Below are positions 1 to 7,712 of a DNA stretch of 45,078 nucleotides, in pieces. The number at the start of each line of letters is the position of its first letter. Position 1 is the stretch's first letter. Made by a program: the position numbers and the translations under genes. Source of the stretch: Polyangiaceae bacterium (GTDB lineage: Bacteria > Myxococcota_A > Polyangia > Polyangiales > Polyangiaceae). The DNA lies in NCBI GenBank assembly GCA_025353725.1, contig JANXOF010000085.1:1-45078 (forward strand), given 5' to 3'. The notes beneath the pieces were generated by a model. The model saw nothing but the letters and a program-made list of their open reading frames with translations, made no database searches and had not been told where the DNA came from.

Positions 1-187
1 CGAGGAGGACAACGCGCGAACTCGCCGCCGGATGAGCGCGCGTCAGCGACTCGCGGTCGAGGCGCACCTCTTCACCCGCAGGTCCGACCAGCTGCATCGA
101 CGTCGCTAGACCATTGCCGGTGCGCGCCAGGTGATCGCCGACAGCGCCATTTAGAATCGCAATCGCGAGTTCGAGCTTCTTTCCCAT
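1..187 (-). CDS. Partial probable alpha/beta hydrolase (esterase/lipase type), N-terminus only
   Basis: Reading the minus strand from the ATG at 185-187 gives 62 residues without a stop before the window edge. It starts MGKKLELAIAILNGAVGDHL and continues ARTGNGLATSMQLV, then runs to VVLL at the border. The LNG-x-x-GDHLxxTGNxLA pattern is what I recall at the N-terminus of myxobacterial esterase/lipase-family hydrolases, just before the first beta strand of the alpha/beta fold. The catalytic triad would lie outside the window, so function is inferred from this N-terminal motif only. There is no strong ribosome binding site before the ATG. Upstream lies a relic-rich region, so the gene probably stands alone. 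Confidence 0.55.
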   Translation of the reverse strand, partial: MGKKLELAIAILNGAVGDHLARTGNGLATSMQLVGPAGEEVRLDRESLTRAHPAASSRVVLL

Positions 188-727
188 CGCGCGTGCGTAA
201 ATCCTGCCACGTTTCACGCCCTAGCGCTCGCACGACCGAGGCGGATTCTTGTGCGACCGTGCGCGAGGTACTCACCCACCTGCGCGATCAACACCTGTTC
301 GTCCTTGGTCTTCGAACCCTTGCGTATGTAACCATGCCCAGTTTTTGTATGACAAATATTTCGGCGTAAACGCATTATCAAAACAGGATCAAGACAATGC
401 TGAGGACGACCACGAAACTTCAGTCGATCGGACTCGGCGACTTTTATATGTATGCCGCACACGTACACCCACCGACCTCGTGGTGGTATACGTTTCAAAC
501 GATCCCGCCACCGCAAAACAAAAAGTGCAAACATCGCGCATATTCCTGCAGACTATGATCGTTGACGATGCAGCACTTGTACCGGGTCAACAACTGAAGG
601 CAAGCCAAGGTCAAGTTCACGCGAGTCAATTCTCGCCAGGTGCGCCACTTTGCAAAGGCGCTCAATCGTCTCGCAAAAACGGACCGAATCGATGCCAAAC
701 CTCTCGCGTCTCCTGTCGCGCGGGCAG
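188..727. other. Gene-poor relic zone
   Basis: About 540 bases lie between two minus-strand genes. Base composition is visibly more AT-rich around 330-600 than in the neighbouring genes, and no open frame has convincing coding character. The one recognisable element is the IS110 transposase fragment at about 606-700. The rest looks like decayed imported DNA, but I could not assign it. Confidence 0.5.
606..700 (+). pseudogene. IS110-family transposase fragment
   Basis: In one plus-strand frame this stretch reads KVKFTRVNSRQVRHFAKALN followed by RLAKTDRIDAKPLA. This matches the IS110-family DEDD transposase signature VNPRQVRxFAKAxGxLAKTDxIDAxxLA, which carries the last acidic residues of the RuvC-like catalytic site. 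The frame is closed by a TGA a few codons upstream. Downstream the similarity stops and the sequence runs into the end of the DUF255 gene. Only about 30 codons survive, so this is a dead fragment and not an active element. No terminal repeats are visible, although IS110 elements usually lack clear ones. Confidence 0.7.
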
Positions 728-2578
728 CTAGTGAAGGTGGCCGCGGATTCCCTTGCTTTCCTCGAGCGCGAGGAGGTAGTCCCCGATCATCCGCCCTCGC
801 GATTGAATCTCCTCCGGTCGCGAGATGGCGCGCAGTACGCGATCGACGGCAAATCCGTACGGCTTCCCCTGTGGGAAACCGACCGAATGTGCAATTCGTG
901 AAAGAAGCCGGACGGCCGCGACGTTGTCCTCGAACGGAATGCGCCGGGCGGCAAATACCCCTACTGCGGCGGGGTCCTTCGTGCTCGCGAAGAGACCGCC
1001 TCCTTCTTCGTCGGTGAGCTCCGAAAGAATGAAGTCCGCGATGGCGCGCGCTCGACTCAGGTAAAGCGAATTCTTGGTGACCTCGAAGAGGCGCATCAGG
1101 CCTAGGCCGAACCAGGCGTTGTCCGAAAGGAAGAGTGGTCCCGCAGGTTGCCCAGGCGTTTCGATGTCGTGTGACACCGCGAGGCCGCGGGTGTGCGTGT
1201 CCTGAATGCGCTTTGCCGCTTTTTCCGCCGAGGCGAGGACACTCAAATCGCGAGTGACTTCGTACATCGTGGAGTACGCCGCGATGGCAAGGCCATTCTC
1301 CTTCCCGTACTCGTGCGTGTCGACGCGCGGGATGCCTCGTGCGAGTCGCGCGGACTCGTTCAGAGCGTAGTATTCATGGCCATCCATGAACGGCTTGGCT
1401 CGCTCATGGGCGTTGAGGTCAGCATCTTGGGTCGTGTAGAACCCGCCCTCGGGTCCCTTCATGAATCGATCCAAAAACGAGAGCATCGTCTTTGCCCTTG
1501 CGAGCTGTTTGGGGTTACCCGTCAGGCGAAACGCAGTCGCGTAGTTGTCGAGCGCAGGCGCCTGAAACGTCATCAGCTTCTCGAAGTGAGGGGCATCCCA
1601 ATCGCTCGCCGCCGAGTATTGGTAGATGCCGCCCCAGACCGGATCAAGGAGCTTGCTTTGCTGGTCGAGGGCGAAGAGAGCGCGGGCTTTCGACCTAGGG
1701 TCGCCCTTTTCGGCTTTCTGTAAAGTCCACGCGTTGTTCCAACCGAGAGGTGCCTTTTGGCGAGTACCCCAGCCTCCTTGTTCTTCGTCCCAGGTACCGT
1801 CGAGGTCGAGATCCGTGCGGCTTTGAATCCATAGAAGATGCTCCTCTTCAAGAGCCCGACGTGGCGCCGCAGGCAACGTTTCGACGGTGCGTGGGCCCTG
1901 TTCGGGACATCGATTCGCGATCACTTCCAAGAGAATTTCGGCAAATTTCTCGGGGTCTATGTATCCACGATACTTTCCAAGCTCGGTTGCATTGGGGGCG
2001 AAGATCACCGTGGCGGGCCATCCGTAGTCGCCGTACCGCTCTTGAACATCGGGGCGAGTGTCCACGTCGACCTTTACCGAGATGAAGTGCCGTTCGAGGA
2101 TCTTCCGGACCTTCGGGTCGTGGTAGGTGGTGGCTTCCATGACGTGACACCAGTGACACCACTCTGCTGCGCCATCGAGTACGATGTACTTGTTTTCGCG
2201 TTTGGCGCGGGCGAACGTGGCCGGCGAGAACGTCGCCCACGAAAGCGCTTCTGCTGCATCCAAGCGAAGGTTCTCAGGGCTTCGTTTCGAGTCTCGCGGG
2301 GCCTCTCCAACCGGGCTCCCCGCGGGCGTCTTGTCAACCGGGAACACGGCCCTTCCCCGCTTGCCGTACCTGGCCGTTTGGGCTTCGGGTCTTCCGCATG
2401 CCGTCGCCAGTATCAACGAAGAGCCGAAGGCAAACCATACCGGGGAACGGGTCCAAAACCGAGCTACCGAGGTACGTCCACTCGGCGCCGTGGACGATGC
2501 AAAAGAGACAAGGCGGGTAGAAGTAGACCTCTTTCGCATCTTTGGAGAGCATACGCGGCGCCCCCTCGTTCGCTTCAA
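728..2578 (-). CDS. DUF255 thioredoxin-like / six-hairpin glycosidase-like protein (YyaL/SPATA20 family)
   Basis: This 616-residue protein opens with a basic stretch and a hydrophobic segment ending LILATAC (Cys61), which resembles a lipoprotein signal. A DUF255 thioredoxin-fold domain follows at about residues 113-230, with the CHWCH motif (Cys141, Cys144). The rest (about 240-616) is an alpha-helical barrel resembling the N-acylglucosamine epimerase / six-hairpin glycosidase half of YyaL and human SPATA20. Family members are usually 650-750 residues and have no settled biochemical role; a redox or carbohydrate function is only inferred. The start is uncertain. The ATG at 2578 puts about 45 residues before the hydrophobic core, and the next in-frame ATG is at 2539. 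An exported lipoprotein form would be unusual for this family. Confidence 0.85.
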   Translation of the reverse strand: MKRTRGRRVCSPKMRKRSTSTRLVSFASSTAPSGRTSVARFWTRSPVWFAFGSSLILATACGRPEAQTARYGKRGRAVFPVDKTPAGSPVGEAPRDSKRSPENLRLDAAEALSWATFSPATFARAKRENKYIVLDGAAEWCHWCHVMEATTYHDPKVRKILERHFISVKVDVDTRPDVQERYGDYGWPATVIFAPNATELGKYRGYIDPEKFAEILLEVIANRCPEQGPRTVETLPAAPRRALEEEHLLWIQSRTDLDLDGTWDEEQGGWGTRQKAPLGWNNAWTLQKAEKGDPRSKARALFALDQQSKLLDPVWGGIYQYSAASDWDAPHFEKLMTFQAPALDNYATAFRLTGNPKQLARAKTMLSFLDRFMKGPEGGFYTTQDADLNAHERAKPFMDGHEYYALNESARLARGIPRVDTHEYGKENGLAIAAYSTMYEVTRDLSVLASAEKAAKRIQDTHTRGLAVSHDIETPGQPAGPLFLSDNAWFGLGLMRLFEVTKNSLYLSRARAIADFILSELTDEEGGGLFASTKDPAAVGVFAARRIPFEDNVAAVRLLSRIAHSVGFPQGKPYGFAVDRVLRAISRPEEIQSRGRMIGDYLLALEESKGIRGHLH

Positions 2579-2794
2579 AATTCAGGGGTGTTGCCCCGCT
2601 TGGTCGGGCAAGGCGCGGGGAGCGAAAGCCGCCGTTGCCGCGAGCAGATTCGCTCCCAACGCTACTCGGCGCCTTGCCCCGCCCGCGCGACCCGCCCGTT
2701 CTCACGCCCTAGTGGCTTCGGACCGAACTCGCACCGCGACCACGAACGATTCTTCCTCACGCCCCACGGAGACGCTGCTAGGGAGGGGCCGATC

Positions 2795-5581
2795 ATGGCA
2801 GTAACGGATCTCGAAGCGCTCATTGGACCCCAACTTGCGGGCGCCATCGCGAAAAAGGGCTACGCCGCCCTTACCGCAGTACAACAGGCGGTACTTGACC
2901 CAAGTCTGGCCGGACGCGACCTCCGCATCAGCTCGCAGACCGGCTCGGGGAAGACCGTGGCCATCGGGCTCACCCTCCGAGAGATACTTAGCCAGGAATC
3001 CGCCTCGTCGGCCAAAGGCGCAGCCCGGCCGCGCGCCCTCGTCGTGACGCCGACGCGCGAGCTCGCGACGCAGGTGCAAGGTGAGCTTTCTTGGCTCTAC
3101 GCTCCACTGAAGGTTGGCGTCGCTTCGGTGATCGGCGGTGGAAACTTCCGTGACGAGCGGCGCGCCCTCGGCTCAGGTCCTGGGATTTTGGTAGGCACGC
3201 CAGGGCGTCTCCTCGACCATCTCACGCGCGGCTCCGTCGACGGGAGCAACCTCGGCGCGGTCGTGCTCGACGAAGCCGATCGCATGCTTGACCTAGGGTT
3301 CCGCGACGACCTCGAGGCCATCCTCGGCTTCGCCCCGAAGGAGCATCGGACCCACCTGGTCTCGGCCACGTTTCCGCGTGAGGTGATGGCCCTCGCCAAC
3401 CGCGTACAGAACGATCCAGCCCGCATCGAGGGGACGCCGATGGGCGCCGCGAACGCCGACATCGAGCACCTCGTTCACGTCGTCCTTCCCCACGAGCGGC
3501 TTGACGCCATCGTCAACCTTTTGCTCGAGACTCCGGGTGCAACAACGCTCATTTTTGCGCGTACCCGGGCGGACGTCGGCGAACTCACGCGCCTCCTCGG
3601 CGAGGCCGGGTTCGAGGTCGACGCCCTCTCTGGCGAAATGGAGCAGCGTGAACGGAACAAGGCGCTCGCGGCCTTCAAACGCGGCTCACTCGACGCCCTC
3701 GTGGCCACCGACGTCGCGGCTCGCGGCCTCGACGTGGAAGACGTCGCCCGAGTTCTCCACGCCGAGCCCCCGATGGACCCCGATTCGTACACCCACAGAA
3801 GCGGGCGGACGGGCCGCGCTGGACGGAAAGGCAAGAGCTCCGTCCTCGTAACGCCGCCCGCGTTGAACCGTGTTTCGAGCCTCCTCAAGCGAGCAGGCGT
3901 GCGGTGGCGGATCGACGCCGTCCCCACGGCCGCAACGATCGAGGCGGCGCGCGAAGATAGACTCATCGCCGGCCTCACGGCGCACGTGGCCGTCGTCGCG
4001 CCCGAAGACGCGTCGGAAACGCCGCCAGGTGCGGCGACCGGCCCGACGGAAGCGGACGACCGTTCGTGGGCACTCGCGAAGCGCATCGTCGAGATGGGCG
4101 AGGGAACGCGCGCGCTCGCACGAATGATCGGACGAAGCCGAGCCTCTGGACCCGAGGCTCGCGCGATTACCGTGTTGAACGCGCAAGCCCCACGCAAGAA
4201 GCCATGGGAGGAGCGCGCTCCGAACGAAGGTCGGGCCTTCGCGGAACCACGTTCGTTCAATGAGCCACGCGGTTTGCGCCCCGAACGGGCACACTCGGAA
4301 CACGGCGGAGACGAGCGCGGAGCACGGCGCGAACCCGGTCCCGCGCGCACGGCACGCGATGCGGCCACCGACGCGGGCAGCTGGGTGTCGTTCCGTATTT
4401 CATGGGGTCAAATTCATGGTGCGGACGCCCGACGCTTGCTCGCTATGGTGTGCCGTCGCGGAGGCGTCCGTGGCAGCGACGTTGGGGCGATAAAAGTCTC
4501 TCGGACCTTCTCGACAGTCGACGTGTCGGCCGCAGCGGCCGCGGCGTTCGAGCAAGTTACACGCGAGCCCGATCCGCGTGACCCACGCGTGAAGATTCGA
4601 CCCGCGAGCGACCCCGACTTCGATAGCGGTGATGGAGGGCGGCGCGGGCCCGTTCCTGCCGACCGGCCGTCGCGGGCGAAAGCCACGATAGAGCTCGATC
4701 GGCCGTCAAGGTCTGGTAGGTCGGTCCCCAACAGCCCCGTCGACCGCCCATCGAAAACAGCAGATCGGCCGTCGCGCGCGGTTGTACCGGCAGACCGACC
4801 CTCACGGGCCACCGATCGTTCTTCAAAGACTCTCGACCGACCGTCGGTTCCCGCCGACAGGCCGTCGACCCGCTCGGCACGCGACACGCCATCCAAAACG
4901 GACAGGCAAGACACGATGTCTTCGCGGAGCCTAATGATAGAGCGCCCCTCGAGGCGCACACTCGTGGTCGACCGACCCTCGAAGCCCGTGCGCGACTCCG
5001 AGGTCGCCCTCGCCTCGAAGTCTGACCGATCCGCGCGCTCCGAGCCCTCGGACGACGCCGTTCACCTCGCGAAAGAATCGCGTGCAGTCACGGCAGAGCG
5101 TCCCGAGTTGACCGACCGCCCGTCACGTTCGGCCTTCACGGACCGACGGCCCAGGCCTCCCGTCCCCGAACGCTACGGGAGTCGCCAGCCGCCGAAGACA
5201 TTTACGCGCGAGCCTCGTGACTCGAACAAACGACCCGCGTACGACCCGCCGCGGCGTGAGCCCGAAGGCAGCCGCTCCCATCAGGAGCGTCCGGCTCCCC
5301 AGCACGGTGGGCCGAGGCCGCCCCACTTCGACCGGTCGCGTCCGCGGCAAGACGGGCCGCGTCCGGGGTACGACGCCCCACGTCCACCGGGAGGCTCTCG
5401 GTCGCCAGGCGATGAATCGCGTTCGTCGGGTGGGCCTCCGTCGCACGCCGGCGGCGGCTCTCGCCCACCGCATACCGGCGGCGGCTCTCGCCCGCCATCT
5501 GCTGGACAGCGACCTGGGGGCCCAAGGCCTTCCCCCGCTTCGCCATACGGTAACGCCCGTCCGACGCGGAAGAAGCCCTAA
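2795..5581 (+). CDS. DEAD-box RNA helicase with DbpA-type RNA-binding domain and DRPS-repeat tail
   Basis: ATP-dependent RNA helicase of 928 residues, probably acting in ribosome assembly or mRNA remodelling. All core motifs are present: Q motif near residue 30, SQTGSGKT (47-54), PTRELA (86-91), DEAD (149-152), SAT (190-192) and HRSGRTGRAG (333-342). A DbpA-like RRM follows at about 527-600 (GSWVSFRISWGQIHGADARR, then RRGGV and VGAI), which in DbpA recognises 23S rRNA hairpin 92. The remaining 330 residues are low complexity: nine exact DRPS units between about 620 and 790, then a Pro/Arg/Gly-rich tail. The ATG at 2795 is chosen because GGGAGG sits at 2781-2786 and the protein then starts at the helicase core. 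The frame stays open upstream but that part is not helicase-like. It is likely co-transcribed with the YchJ-like gene 8 bases downstream. Confidence 0.93.
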   Translation: MAVTDLEALIGPQLAGAIAKKGYAALTAVQQAVLDPSLAGRDLRISSQTGSGKTVAIGLTLREILSQESASSAKGAARPRALVVTPTRELATQVQGELSWLYAPLKVGVASVIGGGNFRDERRALGSGPGILVGTPGRLLDHLTRGSVDGSNLGAVVLDEADRMLDLGFRDDLEAILGFAPKEHRTHLVSATFPREVMALANRVQNDPARIEGTPMGAANADIEHLVHVVLPHERLDAIVNLLLETPGATTLIFARTRADVGELTRLLGEAGFEVDALSGEMEQRERNKALAAFKRGSLDALVATDVAARGLDVEDVARVLHAEPPMDPDSYTHRSGRTGRAGRKGKSSVLVTPPALNRVSSLLKRAGVRWRIDAVPTAATIEAAREDRLIAGLTAHVAVVAPEDASETPPGAATGPTEADDRSWALAKRIVEMGEGTRALARMIGRSRASGPEARAITVLNAQAPRKKPWEERAPNEGRAFAEPRSFNEPRGLRPERAHSEHGGDERGARREPGPARTARDAATDAGSWVSFRISWGQIHGADARRLLAMVCRRGGVRGSDVGAIKVSRTFSTVDVSAAAAAAFEQVTREPDPRDPRVKIRPASDPDFDSGDGGRRGPVPADRPSRAKATIELDRPSRSGRSVPNSPVDRPSKTADRPSRAVVPADRPSRATDRSSKTLDRPSVPADRPSTRSARDTPSKTDRQDTMSSRSLMIERPSRRTLVVDRPSKPVRDSEVALASKSDRSARSEPSDDAVHLAKESRAVTAERPELTDRPSRSAFTDRRPRPPVPERYGSRQPPKTFTREPRDSNKRPAYDPPRREPEGSRSHQERPAPQHGGPRPPHFDRSRPRQDGPRPGYDAPRPPGGSRSPGDESRSSGGPPSHAGGGSRPPHTGGGSRPPSAGQRPGGPRPSPASPYGNARPTRKKP
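4655..5165 (+). repeat. Imperfect repeats encoding DRPS units inside the helicase gene
   Basis: Short irregularly spaced repeats with a core like GACCGGCCGTCG encode nine exact DRPS units and variants (DRSS, ERPS, ERPE). Spacing and synonymous codons vary, so the repetition is kept at protein level and not as a recent DNA expansion. A cleaner pair follows in the same gene: a 19-base unit at 5448-5466 and 5475-5493 encoding GGGSRPP-type sequence. Confidence 0.75.
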
Positions 5582-5589
5582 CGTGATCC

Positions 5590-6084
5590 ATGCCTCTTTC
5601 ACCTCGCCAATGCCCTTGTTTCTCGGGGCAGCGGTACGGCACTTGCTGCGCGCCTTACCACCGAGGTGACGGCGAGCCTGGACGCCCTTCCGAACTTGTT
5701 CGAGCGCGTTTTGCTGCGTTTTCGCTTGGGCTAGGCCCCTATCTCCTGAGAACTCTGACCGCTGACCATCCCGATCACGGAGGGCCTTTTGAGGACACCG
5801 CGCGCCAACTTTCGCGCGTGCGCGAGAACCAACGTTTTTTAGGGCTGCTCATCGTCGACGAGACTGTGGCCAAGGACGACGGCGAGGTTCTTTTCATCGC
5901 GAAGATTTTCTCGAAGGGCACGGACCTCTCGTTCGCGGAATGCTCTCGTTTCACACGAGAGGAACGCGGGTGGAGGTACGCTTCCGGGCTCGTCCTTTCG
6001 CAAGCCGCGATGTCGCGCCCTCTGGCCAGCCTCACGCCGGAAGCGCTTCGAACTGCAGCGAGGCAGACGGCCGTCGGCTCCTGA
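5590..6084 (+). CDS. YchJ-like SEC-C motif protein
   Basis: A 164-residue protein of the YchJ/UPF0225 family. Residues 7-22 carry the zinc-binding SEC-C motif, CPCFSGQRYGTCC followed by AP-Y-H, close to the usual CPCGSGxxYxxCCxPYH. The C-terminal part is the NTF2-like YchJ domain: a region like ARFAAFSLGLGPYLLRT, then a beta-rich part ending FTREERGWRYASG. The family's biochemical role is unknown and it is cytoplasmic. The ATG lies 8 bases after the helicase stop, which suggests one transcript. The usual CGSG is CFSG here, but all metal ligands are kept. Confidence 0.9.
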   Translation: MPLSPRQCPCFSGQRYGTCCAPYHRGDGEPGRPSELVRARFAAFSLGLGPYLLRTLTADHPDHGGPFEDTARQLSRVRENQRFLGLLIVDETVAKDDGEVLFIAKIFSKGTDLSFAECSRFTREERGWRYASGLVLSQAAMSRPLASLTPEALRTAARQTAVGS

Positions 6085-6178
6085 GACCTTGGTTATCGAC
6101 GCAGACGGCCATCCGAGCGCGCCATCACCCTCAAGATTTCGGGTACGTTCTCGCCCCTGATGCTAGGGTCCGAAGACA

Positions 6179-6547
6179 ATGAAGGATGCCCGCGTCGCCG
6201 CCTTTCGAGTGGCGCTTGATTCACTGCTGACCGCGCTTGATGCCACCGTGCGAATTGCCCGCTGGACAGATGCACCAGAAGCCATTCCCGCACCGCTCCA
6301 AAAGGCCGCGTCTCAAATCGACGAACGCCTTTTGACAGCAGTAAAGCTCGCGGAGAGCAAAGTCGTCGGTGCCCCTCAGGTCACGGCGCGCATTACGGCC
6401 ATGAGCGAGTGCATCCGTCGCCTCGACGAAGCCTTTAAGGCGTATCGCACGGAGGTCGCCGAAGCCCCCGGGACCGAGGCCGAAGCCGCGCTTGGTCTCG
6501 ACGCAGCCATCGCCGAAGTGAAGGACACCGACAACAAGATCGCCTGA
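6179..6547 (+). CDS. Conserved small helical protein, function unknown
   Basis: A 122-residue soluble protein, almost entirely predicted alpha-helical with heptad-like spacing of Leu, Ile and Ala. It starts MKDARVAAFRVALDSLLTAL and has no signal peptide, membrane segment, Cys pair or catalytic motif. Its codon use resembles that of its neighbours, which supports a real gene. The start ATG at 6179 has only a weak ribosome binding site. It may be a short coiled-coil or adaptor protein. I do not recognise the family. Confidence 0.65.
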   Translation: MKDARVAAFRVALDSLLTALDATVRIARWTDAPEAIPAPLQKAASQIDERLLTAVKLAESKVVGAPQVTARITAMSECIRRLDEAFKAYRTEVAEAPGTEAEAALGLDAAIAEVKDTDNKIA

Positions 6548-6610
6548 GCCTGTTCCCACGACAGCGGCTCCTGCGCTCCACTCCCGAACGGATGGTCCAG
6601 CTGCGGGAAG

Positions 6611-6937
6611 ATGGCGTCTAAGGCTTCGGTCTGCCGCGCGATCCTCGTCTTGAACGTCCTCTACTGCTCACTGGCAGTGGTGCAAGACGGACTTCCGGGC
6701 TGGCACATGTTCGAGTCTGTCGAGTACCTCGGGCACGCCCTGAGCGACCGCGAGAACCGCGCGATGGACGTGCGCGACTGGCTGCCACACGGCGCCAACC
6801 TTGTCGACAAAGCCGAGCTCCGGAAGGTCGTTCGCTTTGTATGCAAGCGAGAGCAAGCACGCGGACCGTTCACCTACGTCGAGGAAGACTCCGGCGTCAC
6901 CCTCGACAACAGATGCAACATGCATGAAAATCGATGA
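6611..6937 (+). CDS. Small membrane-anchored protein coupled to the HTTM-like gene
   Basis: A 108-residue protein with one N-terminal hydrophobic segment (about residues 8-24), probably a signal anchor. A hydrophilic part follows with PGWHMFESVEYLGHALSDRE, then DVRDWLP, RFVCKRE and PFTYVE. These elements resemble the soluble C-terminal part of HTTM / vitamin-K-carboxylase-like membrane proteins (a short beta region, then DxRDYLP and RFVC). Its stop overlaps the start of the next gene, the HTTM-like protein, by 14 bases. The two are therefore likely a translationally coupled pair making one complex. That is inference; no function is established. Confidence 0.7.
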   Translation: MASKASVCRAILVLNVLYCSLAVVQDGLPGWHMFESVEYLGHALSDRENRAMDVRDWLPHGANLVDKAELRKVVRFVCKREQARGPFTYVEEDSGVTLDNRCNMHENR

Positions 6938-7688
6938 GCGTTTTCACGCGCGAGCGACCTTGTGGTTCATCCGAATCTTCGGGGCTGCACTTCTCGTCGA
7001 CGTCCTCACGGAACTTTCGGCTGGCGTCTGGCTCGTTCATACGGGTCGATTCTATCCATGGCGACACCTCGGGATCCTCCCGCTCTACCCCGTGGGCGTG
7101 CTCGCACTCGAGTGGCTCGCCCGAAGCCTCGCGGGAATAGCGCTCATTTTTTGTGCCCGCAACGCCGTCGTACTCGGAATCGCCGTCCGCTCTGCTTTAC
7201 CGGTTCTCTTTATCGCGTTGCTCGAACGCTACTCGAATCACGCCGTACTTCTTTTTCTCATCACGCTCTTTCTTTCGCTTGACCCACCGAACGTCACCTC
7301 GCCGTCGTTCGAGTGCTCGAGGCATCCGGCACTCAAATTAGTGCGCGCCCAACTCGTCATCGTTTACGGTTTCAGTGCGCTCAATAAGCTTACGCACGGG
7401 TTTTTAAGTGGGGAATCGATCGTTCACTTGCTCGGCCACGAGCTCTCACGTGCGCACGGTCGGCTTATTTCCTGGTCGGTGATTGCTACCGAATTAGCGA
7501 TTCCAATTGCTCTCCGGCATTCACCGCGCGTCGGTCTCGGGCTCGCGCTTGTCATGCACTTAGCTTTTTCGGCGCTCGTACCCGGTGTCGCTTCGTTCGG
7601 AATCGCGATGGTCGCGATGTCGGCACTTTTCATTCGCGCACGAGAACGTCCGAGGATCGTCCTCAAGGATGGGCAGCTCGACCCGTAG
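6924..7688 (+). CDS. HTTM-like multi-pass membrane protein
   Basis: A 254-residue integral membrane protein with about six or seven hydrophobic segments. The segment around RAQLVIVYGFSALNKLTHGF, followed by LSGE, matches the core of the HTTM (horizontally transferred transmembrane) domain, shared with vitamin K-dependent gamma-carboxylase and DoxX-like oxidoreductases. The first part (GRFYPWRHLGILPLYPV) also fits the family. I chose the ATG at 6924; the same frame is open farther upstream but overlaps the preceding gene there and looks non-coding. The HTTM family has no settled biochemical function in bacteria. The pairing with the 108-residue upstream protein is described in the findings. 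Confidence 0.8.
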   Translation: MKIDERFHARATLWFIRIFGAALLVDVLTELSAGVWLVHTGRFYPWRHLGILPLYPVGVLALEWLARSLAGIALIFCARNAVVLGIAVRSALPVLFIALLERYSNHAVLLFLITLFLSLDPPNVTSPSFECSRHPALKLVRAQLVIVYGFSALNKLTHGFLSGESIVHLLGHELSRAHGRLISWSVIATELAIPIALRHSPRVGLGLALVMHLAFSALVPGVASFGIAMVAMSALFIRARERPRIVLKDGQLDP

Positions 7689-7712
7689 CCCTCCGACACG
7701 TACACTTGACTG

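Noticed and set aside
214-534. Minus-strand 106-codon frame in the relic zone
   Set aside because: No ribosome site, no recognised motif and a composition unlike the coding neighbours. It is left out as likely non-coding.
1838-2794. In-frame upstream extension of the helicase gene
   Set aside because: It is the antisense of the DUF255 gene and has no helicase similarity; the ribosome site at 2781-2786 marks the true start at 2795.
3475-4368. Long minus-strand frame inside the helicase gene
   Set aside because: It is the antisense of the helicase core and C-terminal part. Long open antisense frames are expected in high-GC genes. The translation is rich in Arg, Ser and Pro with no domain.
4655-5165. 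DRPS-coding repeats as a possible CRISPR array
   Set aside because: Units vary in spacing and sequence, lie within a long open frame, and no fixed-length spacers exist.
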